Assembly: GCA_036362985.1 (NCBI GenBank)
Contig: JAYGXS010000003.1
Span: forward strand, 45,483,570-45,547,569
Direction: 5' to 3'
Length of the DNA stretch: 64,000 bases
From: Ligula intestinalis
Lineage: Eukaryota > Platyhelminthes > Cestoda > Diphyllobothriidea > Diphyllobothriidae
In this document: piece after piece, positions 46,554 through 57,450 of the stretch
Layout: the number at the start of each line of letters is the position of its first letter
Numbering within the stretch: position 1 is the stretch's first letter
Program-made: the position numbers and the translations under genes
Notes under the pieces: generated by a model
The model's database searches: none
Seen by the model: the letters and a program-made list of their open reading frames with translations, nothing else
Told to the model about the DNA's origin: nothing

Positions 46554-46588
46554 CTCAGACGCTTTCATACCCCCCTCACTGATATTAT

Positions 46589-46706
46589 GACTTGGCCGGA
46601 ATCGGCCTGGCAGGCGGTCGCCCGTTGGGGATCTTTGACCACCACATGAACTTTATTTAGTTCGGAAGCCTATTCGATCGGTGTTCGCACATTCCTGAGT
46701 GGGTAT
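46589..46706 (+). repeat. 117-bp dispersed repeat with GGCCG hairpin, copy 2
   Basis: Nearly identical to 10580-10696 and 46949-47062. It follows a foldback arm and precedes a (TA)n run at 46704-46719. Confidence 0.9.
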
Positions 46707-46724
46707 ATATATATATATAGCTGT

Positions 46725-46935
46725 TAGGGGGTATGACAGCGTTAAGGGGTTTCTTAATACAGAACTGTTTTGAGCTTATTAGCTTTCATCAGCCAAGCAT
46801 AACCCTGAACACCAGCTGGTCGGACAACACAAACAAACGCACTCACAGACGGCGCAGTTGGTCCACTACTGGTGTCTATCAGATGGGTCATAAACACTTC
46901 ATCGAACCGCAGTTCATCAGCGTCTCGCCACCTGC
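46725..46935 (-). mobile_element. Single arm of the foldback hammerhead element
   Basis: Matches the left arm of 46222-46390 from ggtatgacagcg to gggtcataa, then continues cttcatcgaaccgcagttcatcagc without the mirrored arm. It is preceded by (TA)n and followed by the 117-bp repeat, repeating the arm plus repeat order with a period of 360 bp. Confidence 0.8.
46748..46803 (-). ncRNA. Hammerhead motif in the single arm
   Basis: CTGATGA intact, stem II AGCT-AATA-AGCT perfect, stem III ACA-GTTC-TGT, GTA cut triplet; the G of the GAA box is A (CAAAAC). Probably inactive. Confidence 0.65.
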
Positions 46936-46948
46936 CATTTGCTATTAT

Positions 46949-47062
46949 GACTTGGCCAGAATCGGCCTGGCAGTCGGTCACCCGTTGCGGACCTCTGACC
47001 ACCACATGAACTTTGTTTAGTTTGGAAGACTATTCGATCGGTGTTCTTACATTTCTGAGTGA
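46949..47062 (+). repeat. 117-bp dispersed repeat with GGCCG hairpin, copy 3
   Basis: Same block with a few substitutions (gacttggccagaatcggcc), which disturb the hairpin. Followed by TATATATA. Confidence 0.9.
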
Positions 47063-47065
47063 ATA

Positions 47066-50000
47066 TATATATGCATAACACGACATGCCATTACATGACT
47101 TTTTATGGCCATACCCGAAATTTTAAGGAACAGTTGAGTCAAGGTAAATAAACTTCCAAGAAATAACCACGCAATGTTCCATAAACCGCATAGGGAACGC
47201 TGAGGGATCTACTGGGGAGCCGAAGCCCTCCTTGCGGCAGCAGAAACATCAGCAAAAAACGTGTCAGGGCTTTTAGCTAGTATCCATGTTAGGTGTACGG
47301 TATAATTTCTTTGCCATGTATAATATAGATATATAGTGGTGTCTTGCCCTGCTTTTCACTAAAAGATTTACAAATAAATGTGTCCCGTATATTCCAAACG
47401 ATCTTTAACATGGATGTTTTTATTAAGTTACTGTAGAGTTTTAAGTCAACACGATTTGTTGTTGGAGTTTATAGCGTTCACAAAATCCAAAATGGGAGGT
47501 CAGGCTCTGTTTTATCTTTATATGACATTCTTCTGCTTTCTTCTGATGGCTTACATATGCTCGCATTCTTTCTCTTTTCCGTAACTGTTCTTCTGTCATT
47601 TTCTTTACCTCGCTGAAGAAGAATACTATCACGTTAAGGGGCATTTTCCTCGGGCTTTTTCCGTCGCTGTCCCTTTTTCCTTTCTCGGTACTACCATAGT
47701 TCGACAGAATTTTAAAGGGCTCAGACATCCTGTTCATCAGTGTTATCATGATTTTGCTCTCTCTGTTCACTCTAACTTAAAGGCTAGCATGTGATTTTTC
47801 AGCAAATGGCACCTTTCACCACATGCACCGCCTTCGTTCGACTTAGCAATGAGCAGCTGCACTGTGTTTGACGTGATTTCGAAGCACAGTGAAGCCGGTA
47901 TGCAGAAAATTATCTTGGACTGGTAAGCAGTGCTTCATACAACTCTGTGTAAAGGCGACTTTTGTTATTAGATTTATTGCTGATTTCCCGCGAGTCAAGT
48001 GGTGGCGGCGGATAAAACGGTCTTAAACGAAGAGTAAATGCGAACTGTCTAGGTGACAGAGCCCATCGAACAAATAGTCGCTGATCAGCAACGGTACTGT
48101 CAACAAGGCATTCCGAAAGGTGGTCTGGCGCATCGACTGCCGTATAAAATGACGCTTGGCCTGAAGACTGCATTGCGATTTAGAGACTGTGAATACTTAA
48201 CTAGCCACTGTAATCTTGTGGTCCGGTTCTTCAGCCCAGTGCACTAGTAAAGACAGCTATGGGTGAATAACCTGGCTCTTTTACCTACAGTGTTCAAAAA
48301 CTCCTTCGACATTTTCCGATTTCAATAGTACTAGGTATGTTGCCCTGTCGCAGGAATCCATGTGCCCAGCAACCCTGTTCCAGCAGTGTGAGCTAGTAAC
48401 ATACGATCAAAACTACCCAATTCACGACAAAATGCACTATTATTCCTCGGCCTCGCTGCCCAGTGTTTCACAGAGGACAGCCTTTATCCGTACAACGTGA
48501 ATGCCTGAAGCCTGTATGGTTAGGGCACATACTTGTCCCGGAAGTGCCTTGAGGTTCGTACTTGAGTGATATAAGGCTGTAGAGTATGTTCAAACGTTTA
48601 ACAGTCTGACCATTTTCAGCCCACCCTGTTCAAATACAAAATTTACTGGATCTCCTGAAGGACCCTACTCAGTTCTGCTATGCCGAGTTCGCATTCAGTA
48701 TCACCTTGCTGCCCCCGATTAAGCTGGTGATATAGGCGTGGCCAGGATGACCTTCATAATGCCATATGCAAGTAATTAAGTAAATCTTGCAATAAGTGCT
48801 GGTTAATTAAGGGAGATGGACACCTTCCGTCATCTGAAGCCGAGACTGCCACCCTATGGACAATGTAAGGACGACATTACATCTTTCCTTGCCCCATAAA
48901 TTGATGTTTCTCACAAGTTTTTCAAAATTCTAACAAAACTTCTAAAATTTTGCATTTTTTGACTATGCTTGTAGAATGCAACTGCAATTCGGGAGTGAAT
49001 TATCCCCGTATAACACGGTCCATTCTTTGGATTAACTGTACCGACTGCGTCTCAAATGAGGCAGCTTCCGCTTACTGTAACTAGATCCCGTCTACATCTC
49101 GGGCCATCCAAGGACGACTGGGGCAGCTTAAGCGTACGTCTAACCGATGAGTTAATCAGCTTAAAAAGCTGCCTTATTGCAATTCTTAAAGAAAGGAAGG
49201 GTTTGCTGGACATTTGCTATTCGTTTTCCTTCGCTGAAGAAAATATCGTCCGGCCCTCTAGACTCACTGCTTCTATCTCCCACAGGCATTCTCGAGACCA
49301 GCTACCACGACAGCCGTACTAGGTGCGCATGAGACGAACTTTTTTGCCAGAGATATTCTTTTTATTAAAAATAGATTTCATTACCTCTTGCTGTTGGATT
49401 CGCGCTTCGAAGGTAGAGGTATGTACGCACAGGTGCTCGATAACTTGCACAAATATCGGAACGAGGGAAACGAACTGTCTCACATTTCGGGAAACTTATG
49501 CTACTTTCCAGGGAGATAATGGTTAAGGTTAGATCTATGGCTGGGGTCAGGATAGGGTTTTAGTTTACGTTAGTGGCAAAGGTAATTTTGGGGCTAAGGT
49601 TTCGATTTAGGTTAGTGTTGGAACCACTTTTATGATTCCATTTTATTTTTGTTGAGGTCACTGGATTAATGAAAACGTTCAGTGAGATTACGTACAGAGG
49701 CTTGCGTGGCAACTTTGATCAAAGGAGTGCAGTTGCTTTGACTGCCGGCTAATTTTTATCTGTCTTGCGAGCAAAGAGCACAACTGCTTTACTCCAATCT
49801 CGTAAAATGTCCTATATTCACTGGAAAATTCTTAACTTCCTAATAATTATATCGTGCGAATTTTGGCGATTTCATCTGTCAGTAGCAAGAAAAGCGTTCC
49901 AGTAACTCAACCTTTATCTAACCTACGTCATTGGAGGTCGCTTTTGTTTTGAGAGTCAGAATAACCGCAGCTTTCTCCTTTCGCTTAATTGATTAACGTA

Positions 50001-51044
50001 AGAAAACCTCCTTTGTTTTGGACAAGTAGAACTGGTTTATTACCTCCTGCGCACCCTGAAGCTCCACAGCATCATGGTACACGGCGTAAAAAACTCACCT
50101 GCTTAAAGTTACAGCAAGCAACTTTTTGAATGTATCTCCTGACGGATATATTTGCTTTTTTAATAGCTTGTAAGAAATTAGGACCATTGTATGTCACAAA
50201 GATTCCCCTGGGACGTACTGACACAAAACGCAAAATTTCTTCTGCTTTTCTCAGTTTTGTTGTCATCTACGTTATCTCGTCCACTTTTTCCAAAGAGCTC
50301 TAGAAAATTTAGAAACCCTCTTTCTTCTTCCTAGCAGCCGAAATTTATTCGCATCATTTACTAAAGTTATCTTGAAGTAAAGTTGAGCAGATATCCATGT
50401 GTTAAGGGAAAAAGGAAATTATCCCACCATTTCTGTTCGACATTTTGTCATTCCTTAATAAACAGTAGACTAAATGAGCTTTTAAATCAAAACGATTCCA
50501 TTGTACCCCGTCAACATCATCAGGAATGTCTACTCAGGTTTCAGCTAGCAAGCTTAAATTTGCTGTTCTTAGACAAGTTAAAGATAGTCTTTTTCTAAGT
50601 GCTATTTTGGAAAACCGGAAAGGTATTACTTGACCTCAGTGTATTTTCATGTGGTTTTTTTGGGTATCGTGGAAATGCAGCCCAAACCTCAGCTCTCCTA
50701 AATAATTAGTCTTCCGCAGAACTAAAATGTCGCACAGTGCTGTGTTGTACTGGTTCACAACGCAAACTGAAGCAATTATCAAATCCTATTTTCTACTAAT
50801 ATTCGTAGCTCTACTGAATCCCATGCTTAGATATTTATGTGATATCTGTGTCCATTTTTAGTCAAACATTCTCTCGTCATCTAGAAAAACATGGTTGGCC
50901 TAGGAAAACCAAATATTTTCTATGGTAGGTGGGCACCCACCGATCGGTAACGAACTCACCCATTTCATTGTGCCTTGAGTCTCGCTGGCGGGCCACGCCA
51001 GCAGCCGATCAATGATAAGCATATACTGTAGGCGGAAATCCATG
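47066..51044. other. No confident gene; GC-richer mosaic
   Basis: The 109-codon minus frame at 47441-47770 is charged and helix-like (KKMTEEQLRKRERMRAY) but shows no known domain. Around 48505-48570 a tRNA-like pair (atggttagggc ... gaggttcgtacttg) may be another old SINE head. At 49515-49620 there is a degenerate G-rich run with ggttaggt-type hexamers. Confidence 0.35.
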
Positions 51045-51235
51045 CTTAACCAGGACAATGAAGACGGTAATGGCCATTTTGGTTTAGTAGCCGTCATTAG
51101 CCAGTCGTATAGGCAGCGATCCCCGAGGCTAGAATCCGCGACCTTGTTAAAATACAACGCTCTTAGCCCTGCGCCACGGGCTCGTTGCCATGCCGGTTTC
51201 GATTGGCGCTTACCGGTCGATACGGTATTCACTCT
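51045..51235 (-). mobile_element. Hammerhead SINE copy, minus strand (51 kb)
   Basis: On the minus strand: accggcatggcaacgagccc, A-box GTGGCGCAGGGCTA, B-box-like GGTCGCGGATTCTAGCC, then gactggctaatgacggc and a decayed hammerhead (CTAATGA for CTGANGA, CAAAA for GAA). Head to head with the partial plus copy that follows. Confidence 0.7.
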
Positions 51236-51330
51236 ATACCCCTGGGGTTAGGTATGACTGGTTAAGGACGGCTAATATGTCAGAACTGGCCATTCCAGTT
51301 TCCCTTATCTTTGTCGGTCACGTATTTATG
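51236..51330 (+). mobile_element. Partial hammerhead SINE copy, plus strand (no tRNA head)
   Basis: Starts inside the body (cctggggttaggtatgactgg) and keeps stem I GACTGG/CCAGTT, stem II sequence GGCTAATATGTC, GAA, ATGGCCATT-type stem III (TGGCCATT) and the ctttgtcggt tail. The core is TTAAGGA instead of CTGANGA. Confidence 0.65.
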
Positions 51331-53904
51331 CCACATACTTCGTGTTTAGCACATTTCGGTAGCGTTATAAGTTCCATCGCCAATAGTCTAAATGCAGAGT
51401 TCTAAGTTACACAAAAAGAAGTGTAGGATTCTGGGAATTAAGTAACGGTCGTTAATTTTACCAAGTGTACGTATACGAGAGTATATTCATGCTAAGCACT
51501 AGAACGGGGCTGAGGTCCCCACAAATATGACTTGAAGCAAATGGTTCAGGTGCAGATAATGCATATCAAATTCGCATGTAAAAAATCTCGTGAAATGCCT
51601 TTTTCGATAGATATCTATGTTTATCGCTTCAGGATAAAATGCTACTGCAAATAGATAAGAGTTATTCTTAAGTGATTTCACCAAAGAAAGGCGTTCAACC
51701 TGTCATTTCGCATAATGCGACTGGGATGTCATTCAAATCTGAGTTAGAGCTTCGTCGTCTGTCTTCAGACCTTTGGCAAGCGGAGAAAAACAGCGTTGTT
51801 TGGATTTTGTTCAGCCAACAAATTTCATATAATTATTTCCCATTCGCTTATTTATTTATGCCACCATTGAGGTTAAAATATTTTTGGTTTACCTACTTTT
51901 ACGTGTCTTCTTTAGAAATTGAACTCGAAAAATAGTACCATACTCTTAAAGATCGAAGATTAGGTTAAGTGGTACTAAGAGTTGGGCAAAAAGCTAAAAG
52001 TTGCACTTTTTTGGATATACAAAGTCAACAATTATGGATAGGAAGCTCGGCCTTTTGCTGTTTCTTCAAAGTTTGGCCGTGGTCTACTTTGGCACTGGCA
52101 TGCTACCGCTCAGAATCCAGACGACCGTAAAAAGGGACTCAAAAAGTCTGAAAGGCAATCACTCTCTCGTCATATAGCTTAAAGTGCATGCACAATTTCT
52201 CATGGTCATCGGCAAATCCCTTTTTGTTCACTTAAAATTGGATTTATGCGATAGAACAAGTGAGCTTTTTTATCCTCGTTAAAGATGGAGACACAATGGC
52301 ATCGACGAAATAGTAAAACGGGCATTTCATCTCTTGCTATTAGGAACTTACATAAATAAAACGCACAAAACTGGTATCTTCCAAAGCATTATAAAAAGAT
52401 GTGGGATTTAGAAGCGGGTGTGAATACCACTTCATAGAAGTCCTTAGTCCTTTATACCTATCTGCGTGTCAGAAACATGTATTTATTCTATAGTGAGCCG
52501 AATTTAATTCTATCAGGTTACTAGCGCTGACACATCTTCCATAGAAATAAGGCTGCGCGGTTTGAACTGGCTGTTATATGCAGCTTTCTACTGCATTTTT
52601 CGGTTACCATCACAATATAAAAACGTTTTGGGCTACATTTCAAGGGCCTTTTGTAGCATAAAATAAATTACGAACCCTCAGTGGCACTTGCTTAGATTTA
52701 CGAAACATTTCGCGTGTGCAAATGTAACCTTTGTTAGGCTAAAGCACTTTGATTGCTTTTCTCGGAATCCACACAAAGTATACGCAAAGCTTTTCGATAC
52801 AGTGACCAGACACTAGCTTCTCTGGGCTAGGACAGTTCATTCATAGGTAGAAATACAATGAACGCCTTGCCTTATATTTTACGATTTTTATTTTGCTGAC
52901 ATTGTATGATGTTGGCATACGTGCACATCACTTTTCCTAGGCAAGACCTTGCAGTTAACTGAAAGTTAATCACATTGTTCCCTATATTCGGCCGCCGCCT
53001 TCTATGACATGCAGCCAAACTGAACGAAAAAGTTGCAATTGTGTTGTACAACCTATACTCCTTTTAATCACGCACACAAGAAAAAACTTAATTGTTTCTA
53101 TCGTTCCTGCCTGTGGCAGAAAACTTCTTAAAATAAAAAGTGCGCACTGCGTTTAGTGTAGCGTCGACGCTATGGATCGCGCACAAAGAGGATAGTTTGC
53201 ATTGAAAAAACGCCTTCGGCAGGCTTGCTTCTTCTCACTGAAATGCATTATTTACCAGCCGATCATTTAGCCGCTTAGATAGCCTAAGGCGTCTTTGCTT
53301 TTCGGCATCCTTTGAAATTATAACGAAGGAAAGCTTTGTATCACGACTTACTGAAATTGGAATTGAACAACAACAGAAAGGACTGAAATAATTTGATCAT
53401 TAGGATGCGCAGACGCCTGATAATGTGTCATTCGTAACAAATGTACCTCCATGCTTCCCTTAGGTTATTTTTATATCAAAATGTAGTTGCCTGAATAAGT
53501 ATTCAGACCTGGATTAAAAATTACGTTTATCACATACGATGCATAGACAGTTCAGTGAGAACACAACGGACCACACTAAGGCAGCCGTTCGTCCGTACCA
53601 ATCGTCAGTACGCTATGGGCCTTGAAAAGTGAGGTATGCAACGTGTAACATGGGGGCGTCACCCTCACCGTTGTGGTGAGGATCCTGCGTGGTTTCATTC
53701 TAACTGCCTGCTCGCCAGCTTGTTGTCTAGGCATCATATGTAGTATATGTCCTATGGCACAACGTTCGTTCTCGCTGGAAGCAAACCGGTGGGCAGACAG
53801 AAGAGGGTAGAGCAAAATCCTAACCACAACAATGAGGGTGGCGCGCTTACTTCTCATGATGTATACCCTTGTAAAGATGCTTGAAATGCAGAAGATATTG
53901 CCAG
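51331..53904. other. No gene recognised
   Basis: The 118-codon minus frame at 53576-53932 overlaps a GC-richer block (53600-53880) of unknown nature and runs into the SINE. I see no domain. Confidence 0.4.
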
Positions 53905-54180
53905 CAAAGACAAGAGAGTCTGTAATAGCCATTTCTAGCCTATTAGCCGTCGTCAGCCGCTCATACCCAGCCCGAAGTGATGCACCACTCGAGGCTCCAA
54001 CTTGCGAACTCTTTGATCAGAGTCTGACGCCCTAACCATTCAACCACGAGCTCGTTGTCTTGCCCGTTTATATCGAGAGATATTGAACTTACTTTATAAA
54101 AGTTCACCTACCGCTAACGGAGCTTACTTGTCCTGCTCTACCTATGCCTTAGGCCTTATTTCTTGGGCCCTGCCAGTAGC
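53905..54180 (-). mobile_element. Hammerhead SINE copy, minus strand, long 5' part
   Basis: On the minus strand: aggcctaaggcataggtagagc, gacaagtaagctccgttagcgg, gtgaac, cgggcaagacaacgagctc, tRNA-like head (GTGGTTGAATGGTTA; gttcgcaagttggagcc), gtgcatcacttcgggctgggtatg, hammerhead and tail ctcttgtctttg. It shows that the unit extends about 110 bases upstream of the tRNA head. Confidence 0.8.
53918..53962 (-). ncRNA. Hammerhead motif in SINE (53.9 kb)
   Basis: CTGACGA, stem II GGCT-AATA-GGCT (two wobble pairs), GAA, stem III ATGGCTAT. Stem I GAGCGG/ACAGAC no longer pairs. Confidence 0.6.
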
Positions 54181-54234
54181 TGTAGCAGCTAGTCTTATAG
54201 GCTAATATTATTGAGTACAAAGGCAAGAGAGACT

Positions 54235-54335
54235 TAAATGAAAGCGGGAGACTCTGAAATGAGGCCCAAGGCCTAGGCAGAGCGAGACAAGTGAGTTCTG
54301 TTAGCGCTCTGTGAACGTTCATCAATTAGCGTGGG
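54235..54335 (+). mobile_element. 5' part of a hammerhead SINE, inverted to the previous copy
   Basis: aatgaggcccaaggcctaggcag, gagacaagtgagttc, gttagcgctctgtgaacgttcatcaa match the upstream part of the 53.9-54.2 kb copy in opposite orientation. The tRNA head is absent. Confidence 0.65.
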
Positions 54336-54392
54336 GACCTAATCCAGGCATTTCGCATGTTGCGTGGTCAGGATTGCTGCCTCCAAACAAAC

Positions 54393-54602
54393 GACTTCTT
54401 TGAACGGGCCACCCCCTCTAGGCTGTGAGGACACCCCCTCAAATTACGTGTGACAGGGGCAAGACTTGGCCCAAGAAAATTCTTTTTCTCTAAGAGGGTA
54501 ATCCAGGCATGGAATGTCCTTCCTGTGGATATTGTCATGTCTCCTTCCATGGATGATTTTAAGGCAAACCTAGACCGATTTAATGAGTATCGTCGCGAAT
54601 AA
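54393..54602 (+). pseudogene. LINE reverse transcriptase ORF, C-terminal fragment
   Basis: 70 codons ending in TAA at 54600-54602, with one in-frame TGA at 54426-54428: DFFERATPSRL, stop, GHPLKLRVTGARLGPRKFFF, SKRVIQAWNVLPVDIV, then MDDFKANLDRF. The FFSxRVIxxWNxLPxxIV and FKxxLD signature is the typical C-terminus of non-LTR retrotransposon ORFs (jockey/CR1-like group). RT and endonuclease domains are absent, so it is a 5'-truncated insertion. The tail at 55334 may or may not belong to it. Confidence 0.8.
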
Positions 54603-55229
54603 GTACTCCAAATCCAATCACTGAAGTGTTCCGAATCCAAAAATTGAAGCGCTTTACATCCAAACCCTGAGATGCTACTAATGTCTACTAATAGTAATCT
54701 GTAAGTAGCAGTATTATTAGTACTTAACCAAATGAGTTTCAGTTATTATCTAGCTATGACGTCTCTGCTCACTATACGATCTGCACCGATCGTGTCTGAG
54801 GTCGCATCTACCGCACCTATGGTCCTAGGCTACGCGGCCCTGTCACACCCGTTCTTGTATCGACCGACTGCTGACGATGTGGCGGGTTCCTCGGCTCTTG
54901 GCACGGCAAAGGCGTATCATGGTCGCATCTCCTGTCTTTGGGACGTTCTCGTGACTCCGAGGTCGCCTCCTCGTGTGGTCCTTCGGATGTAGATATTACT
55001 CGTCATGGACCATCAAAATTCACAGAAGCATCATGCCCCTATCATTCACATACTTGCCCCACGAGCGACAGTTTTTCTCCTAAAAACCACAAATGACATT
55101 CCATTTTGAATTTTGAGCCAGCCTTAGGCGTTTTTTAACTGTCTGCTCTTCTTCCTCAGTTACACTGCTGGCTCGTGTAAACTGAGTGTGAGTTTATTAC
55201 TTGAAACAAGCGAGTAGTCGTCTGAAATT
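54603..55229. other. No gene recognised; GC-rich block 54740-54990
   Basis: The 86-codon plus frame at 54732-54992 is GC-rich and may be part of a repeat. No domain seen. Confidence 0.35.
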
Positions 55230-55352
55230 GTGTCAACGACTTCTTTGGAATGTTCGGCTATGCCGATGCATTTCTTAAATCCTATGTACCAAGAGGGAGT
55301 TCAAAGGCGTTTGCCTATATTTCCTTGAATAAATTTGACTTGACTTGACTTG
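55230..55352 (+). mobile_element. LINE-type 3' tail with AATAAA and TTGAC repeats
   Basis: AATAAA at 55328-55333 runs directly into TTTGACTTGACTTGACTTG (55334-55352), a short tandem repeat of the kind that ends many LINEs. The upstream boundary is arbitrary. Confidence 0.5.
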
Positions 55353-57160
55353 TTGGTTAGACCATACATCATCCTTTATAATAAATATGTTGTACATTAT
55401 TTGCTTTTAATTTTTTCATAAAATCTGTGAGACAATCTTCGCGCATTCACCCGATTTCCATTTTAAAATTATTTAACAATATCAGGTGAATTTATGCTCA
55501 AAAACGTTTACACACGCCTCAGGGTCATTATCTGACAAAAATTAAGACAAACTTCCTACTATTTGATATCGGTAACGTTTTCCTACTTATAAAAAATATT
55601 TCCAACTCAGCGTACAAGAGAATGTTTACCTTCCTCGAGGTCTTCATGGTTGGATTTGTGGTTCATAAAGTGGGCCCATAAAACTCTACCAAAGTATTTT
55701 TGAGTTGGCATTATTATTTTCCTTATACCCTCAGTTTCTGAGTTTTGGGTTGGTTTTTCTTCTCACATCGATTATGTGTTCTCTCAAGATTAAGCAATTC
55801 ACCGTTGTAGATACGAAGCCAAAGGATGATACATAGAAAGCATCCTGTGCGATTTATCTACAGTACAGCATCTTTTTTAGGTTTACATAGACATCGAATG
55901 TGAAACCGTTAATTTTTTAATAAAGTATTCAGAAAATATGGGATTCCTCCAAAACGGTAACATGGCTGATTCAAAAACACAAAGTCAAATTCGACTACTT
56001 TTATCTTGACAGTGAATGCGGAACCGGGAGGATCGGCAACACAAGACAGTTCCCCAAGTACCGAAACGTCTGTGCGTAAAAGGCAGGAAGAAAAGTAATT
56101 CATATATTTTTAATATCTTGTCGTTATTCCACAATTAGCATACGCGACGATTTATAAAGGGGGAACCGGGAGGTTTTCGAAGACAGATGTTTCAGCACGA
56201 AAATATTAAGGCCGTCTGCTCTGCATTATTATGGATACATGAAAGATCAGCCGAGATATTTCAAAATATTCCGATAGAAAAACTGATTTACGTTTTATTG
56301 CAGCATCAATTAGCATGTAATTGTATCATAAGTTCATTTTTGTTTGCTTTTTGGCTTAGGATTGAGCATTTCTTTGATTAATCAATTCAGTCTCCTAAGT
56401 AGGAAAACGCTTATTTTAGCCGTGTTTACTATTTATTCAAGCTTTTAAGAAACAGTGCAAGCAAATTGCGTTTATTGTAAACGTTAAGTAGGAAAATATA
56501 TCCCGATGTATTCCATTTCTCAAATTTGCGTGGCTTTCGAATTTGAGCTACCCATTGTTTGCTCTCCATTCACAGGGGAATTTATTATCCTATACCATCC
56601 TCACTAATCCTCTGCTTTGTTTGTCTGTATTTGTGATCATAAGGTCATATCTACAGAACACTGCTACCTTTTTAAATGCAAGAAAACAATTTATTTTATC
56701 TACAACATATCACCATCAAAATATTTGTCAAATGTGGCCAATCTGTCGCATATGCAATTCACCAACAACACCAACATTGACAATTCTCCGTAGGATGACA
56801 ACACGAAGAAAAAGGCGTGTAAAGAAGCGGAAATGGAGAAATTCAGAGGCGATTTGTCTCCATAGTGGATGTGAATGTCGTAAAAAAACTTGACATGAGA
56901 GTAATACATGACCTTTTTCATTTGTCCTTTTAAAAATGATCCTTTATTTACATTACCATCTGCTCTCCGTGAATGGAGACATTTTTGCTGAAAATTCAGG
57001 TTTGCAAAATCCTCAATATAGCATTCTTCTTCTCTAATACTTGCCAGCCGTTCCATTATTATGTGCATTTCTTGTCATTTTCAGAGTTCTAAATGTAAGT
57101 CCCTAACTTGATACTTGCATTAAGAGCTGAGGCAGTTTTTCATGATCATTGGATACTTTT
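55353..57160. other. No gene recognised
   Basis: Opposing frames at 56543-56893 (plus) and 56700-57068 (minus) overlap; neither shows a domain. Confidence 0.4.
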
Positions 57161-57162
57161 CA

Positions 57163-57450
57163 TCAAAACTCGAAGACAAATGTGAATACTTTGCCAATAC
57201 AAGCGAACAGCCGTGTCTTAGGAAGCAATTGAGAAGAAGATGACTCGATCGCTGGAACAATATGTTTATTCACCTGACGTTTTGATATCCGTCGCGGATT
57301 CGTCATCAGAGACATGAGTGGCAGAAACAGGTTAAGCATGCACAGAAGTTTGCAGTATTTATAGGACATAGTCATTACTGCAAGCATACAGCGACCAGTG
57401 ACGCTAATTGCCTTCTTGTGCATGGATTGCTTGTTGGACGGCACGCGGGC
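57163..57450 (-). repeat. Inverted 3' terminal arm of PLE family A
   Basis: The reverse complement reproduces 58118-58325: QAIHAQEGN codons, tgtcgctgtatg-type block, cctataaatactgc, cttaacctgtttctgc, hammerhead, gaataaacatattgt, GATCGAG, then caattgcttcc. It is a few percent diverged from the right arm. Confidence 0.85.
57271..57314 (-). ncRNA. Hammerhead ribozyme motif, PLE family A left arm
   Basis: On the minus strand: stem I TGTCT/AGGTG (5 pairs with wobbles), CTGATGA, stem II ATCCG-CGA-CGGAT with an outer GA/TC pair, AAA where GAA is expected, and GTC cut triplet. Confidence 0.7.

Larger units (their letters stand above)
46222..46572. mobile_element. Foldback element with a hammerhead in each arm (family C-HHR)
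   Basis: The left arm (46222-46390) and the reverse complement of the right arm (46402-46572) match along about 165 bp with few differences. Shared landmarks are ggtatgacagcgtctg, a hammerhead, gcataacc, accagctggtcggacaac, acaaacaaa, gcagttggtccaccactgg and gggtcataagc. The centre is near 46395. TA-rich DNA precedes the left arm and a 117-bp repeat follows the right arm. The open frames on both strands are by-products of the palindrome. Confidence 0.85.

Noticed and set aside
46230..47020. Several 80-150-codon frames in the foldback region that resemble each other
   Set aside because: They arise because the arms are inverted repeats; the same DNA is read on both strands. The hammerhead and not a protein is the conserved signal.
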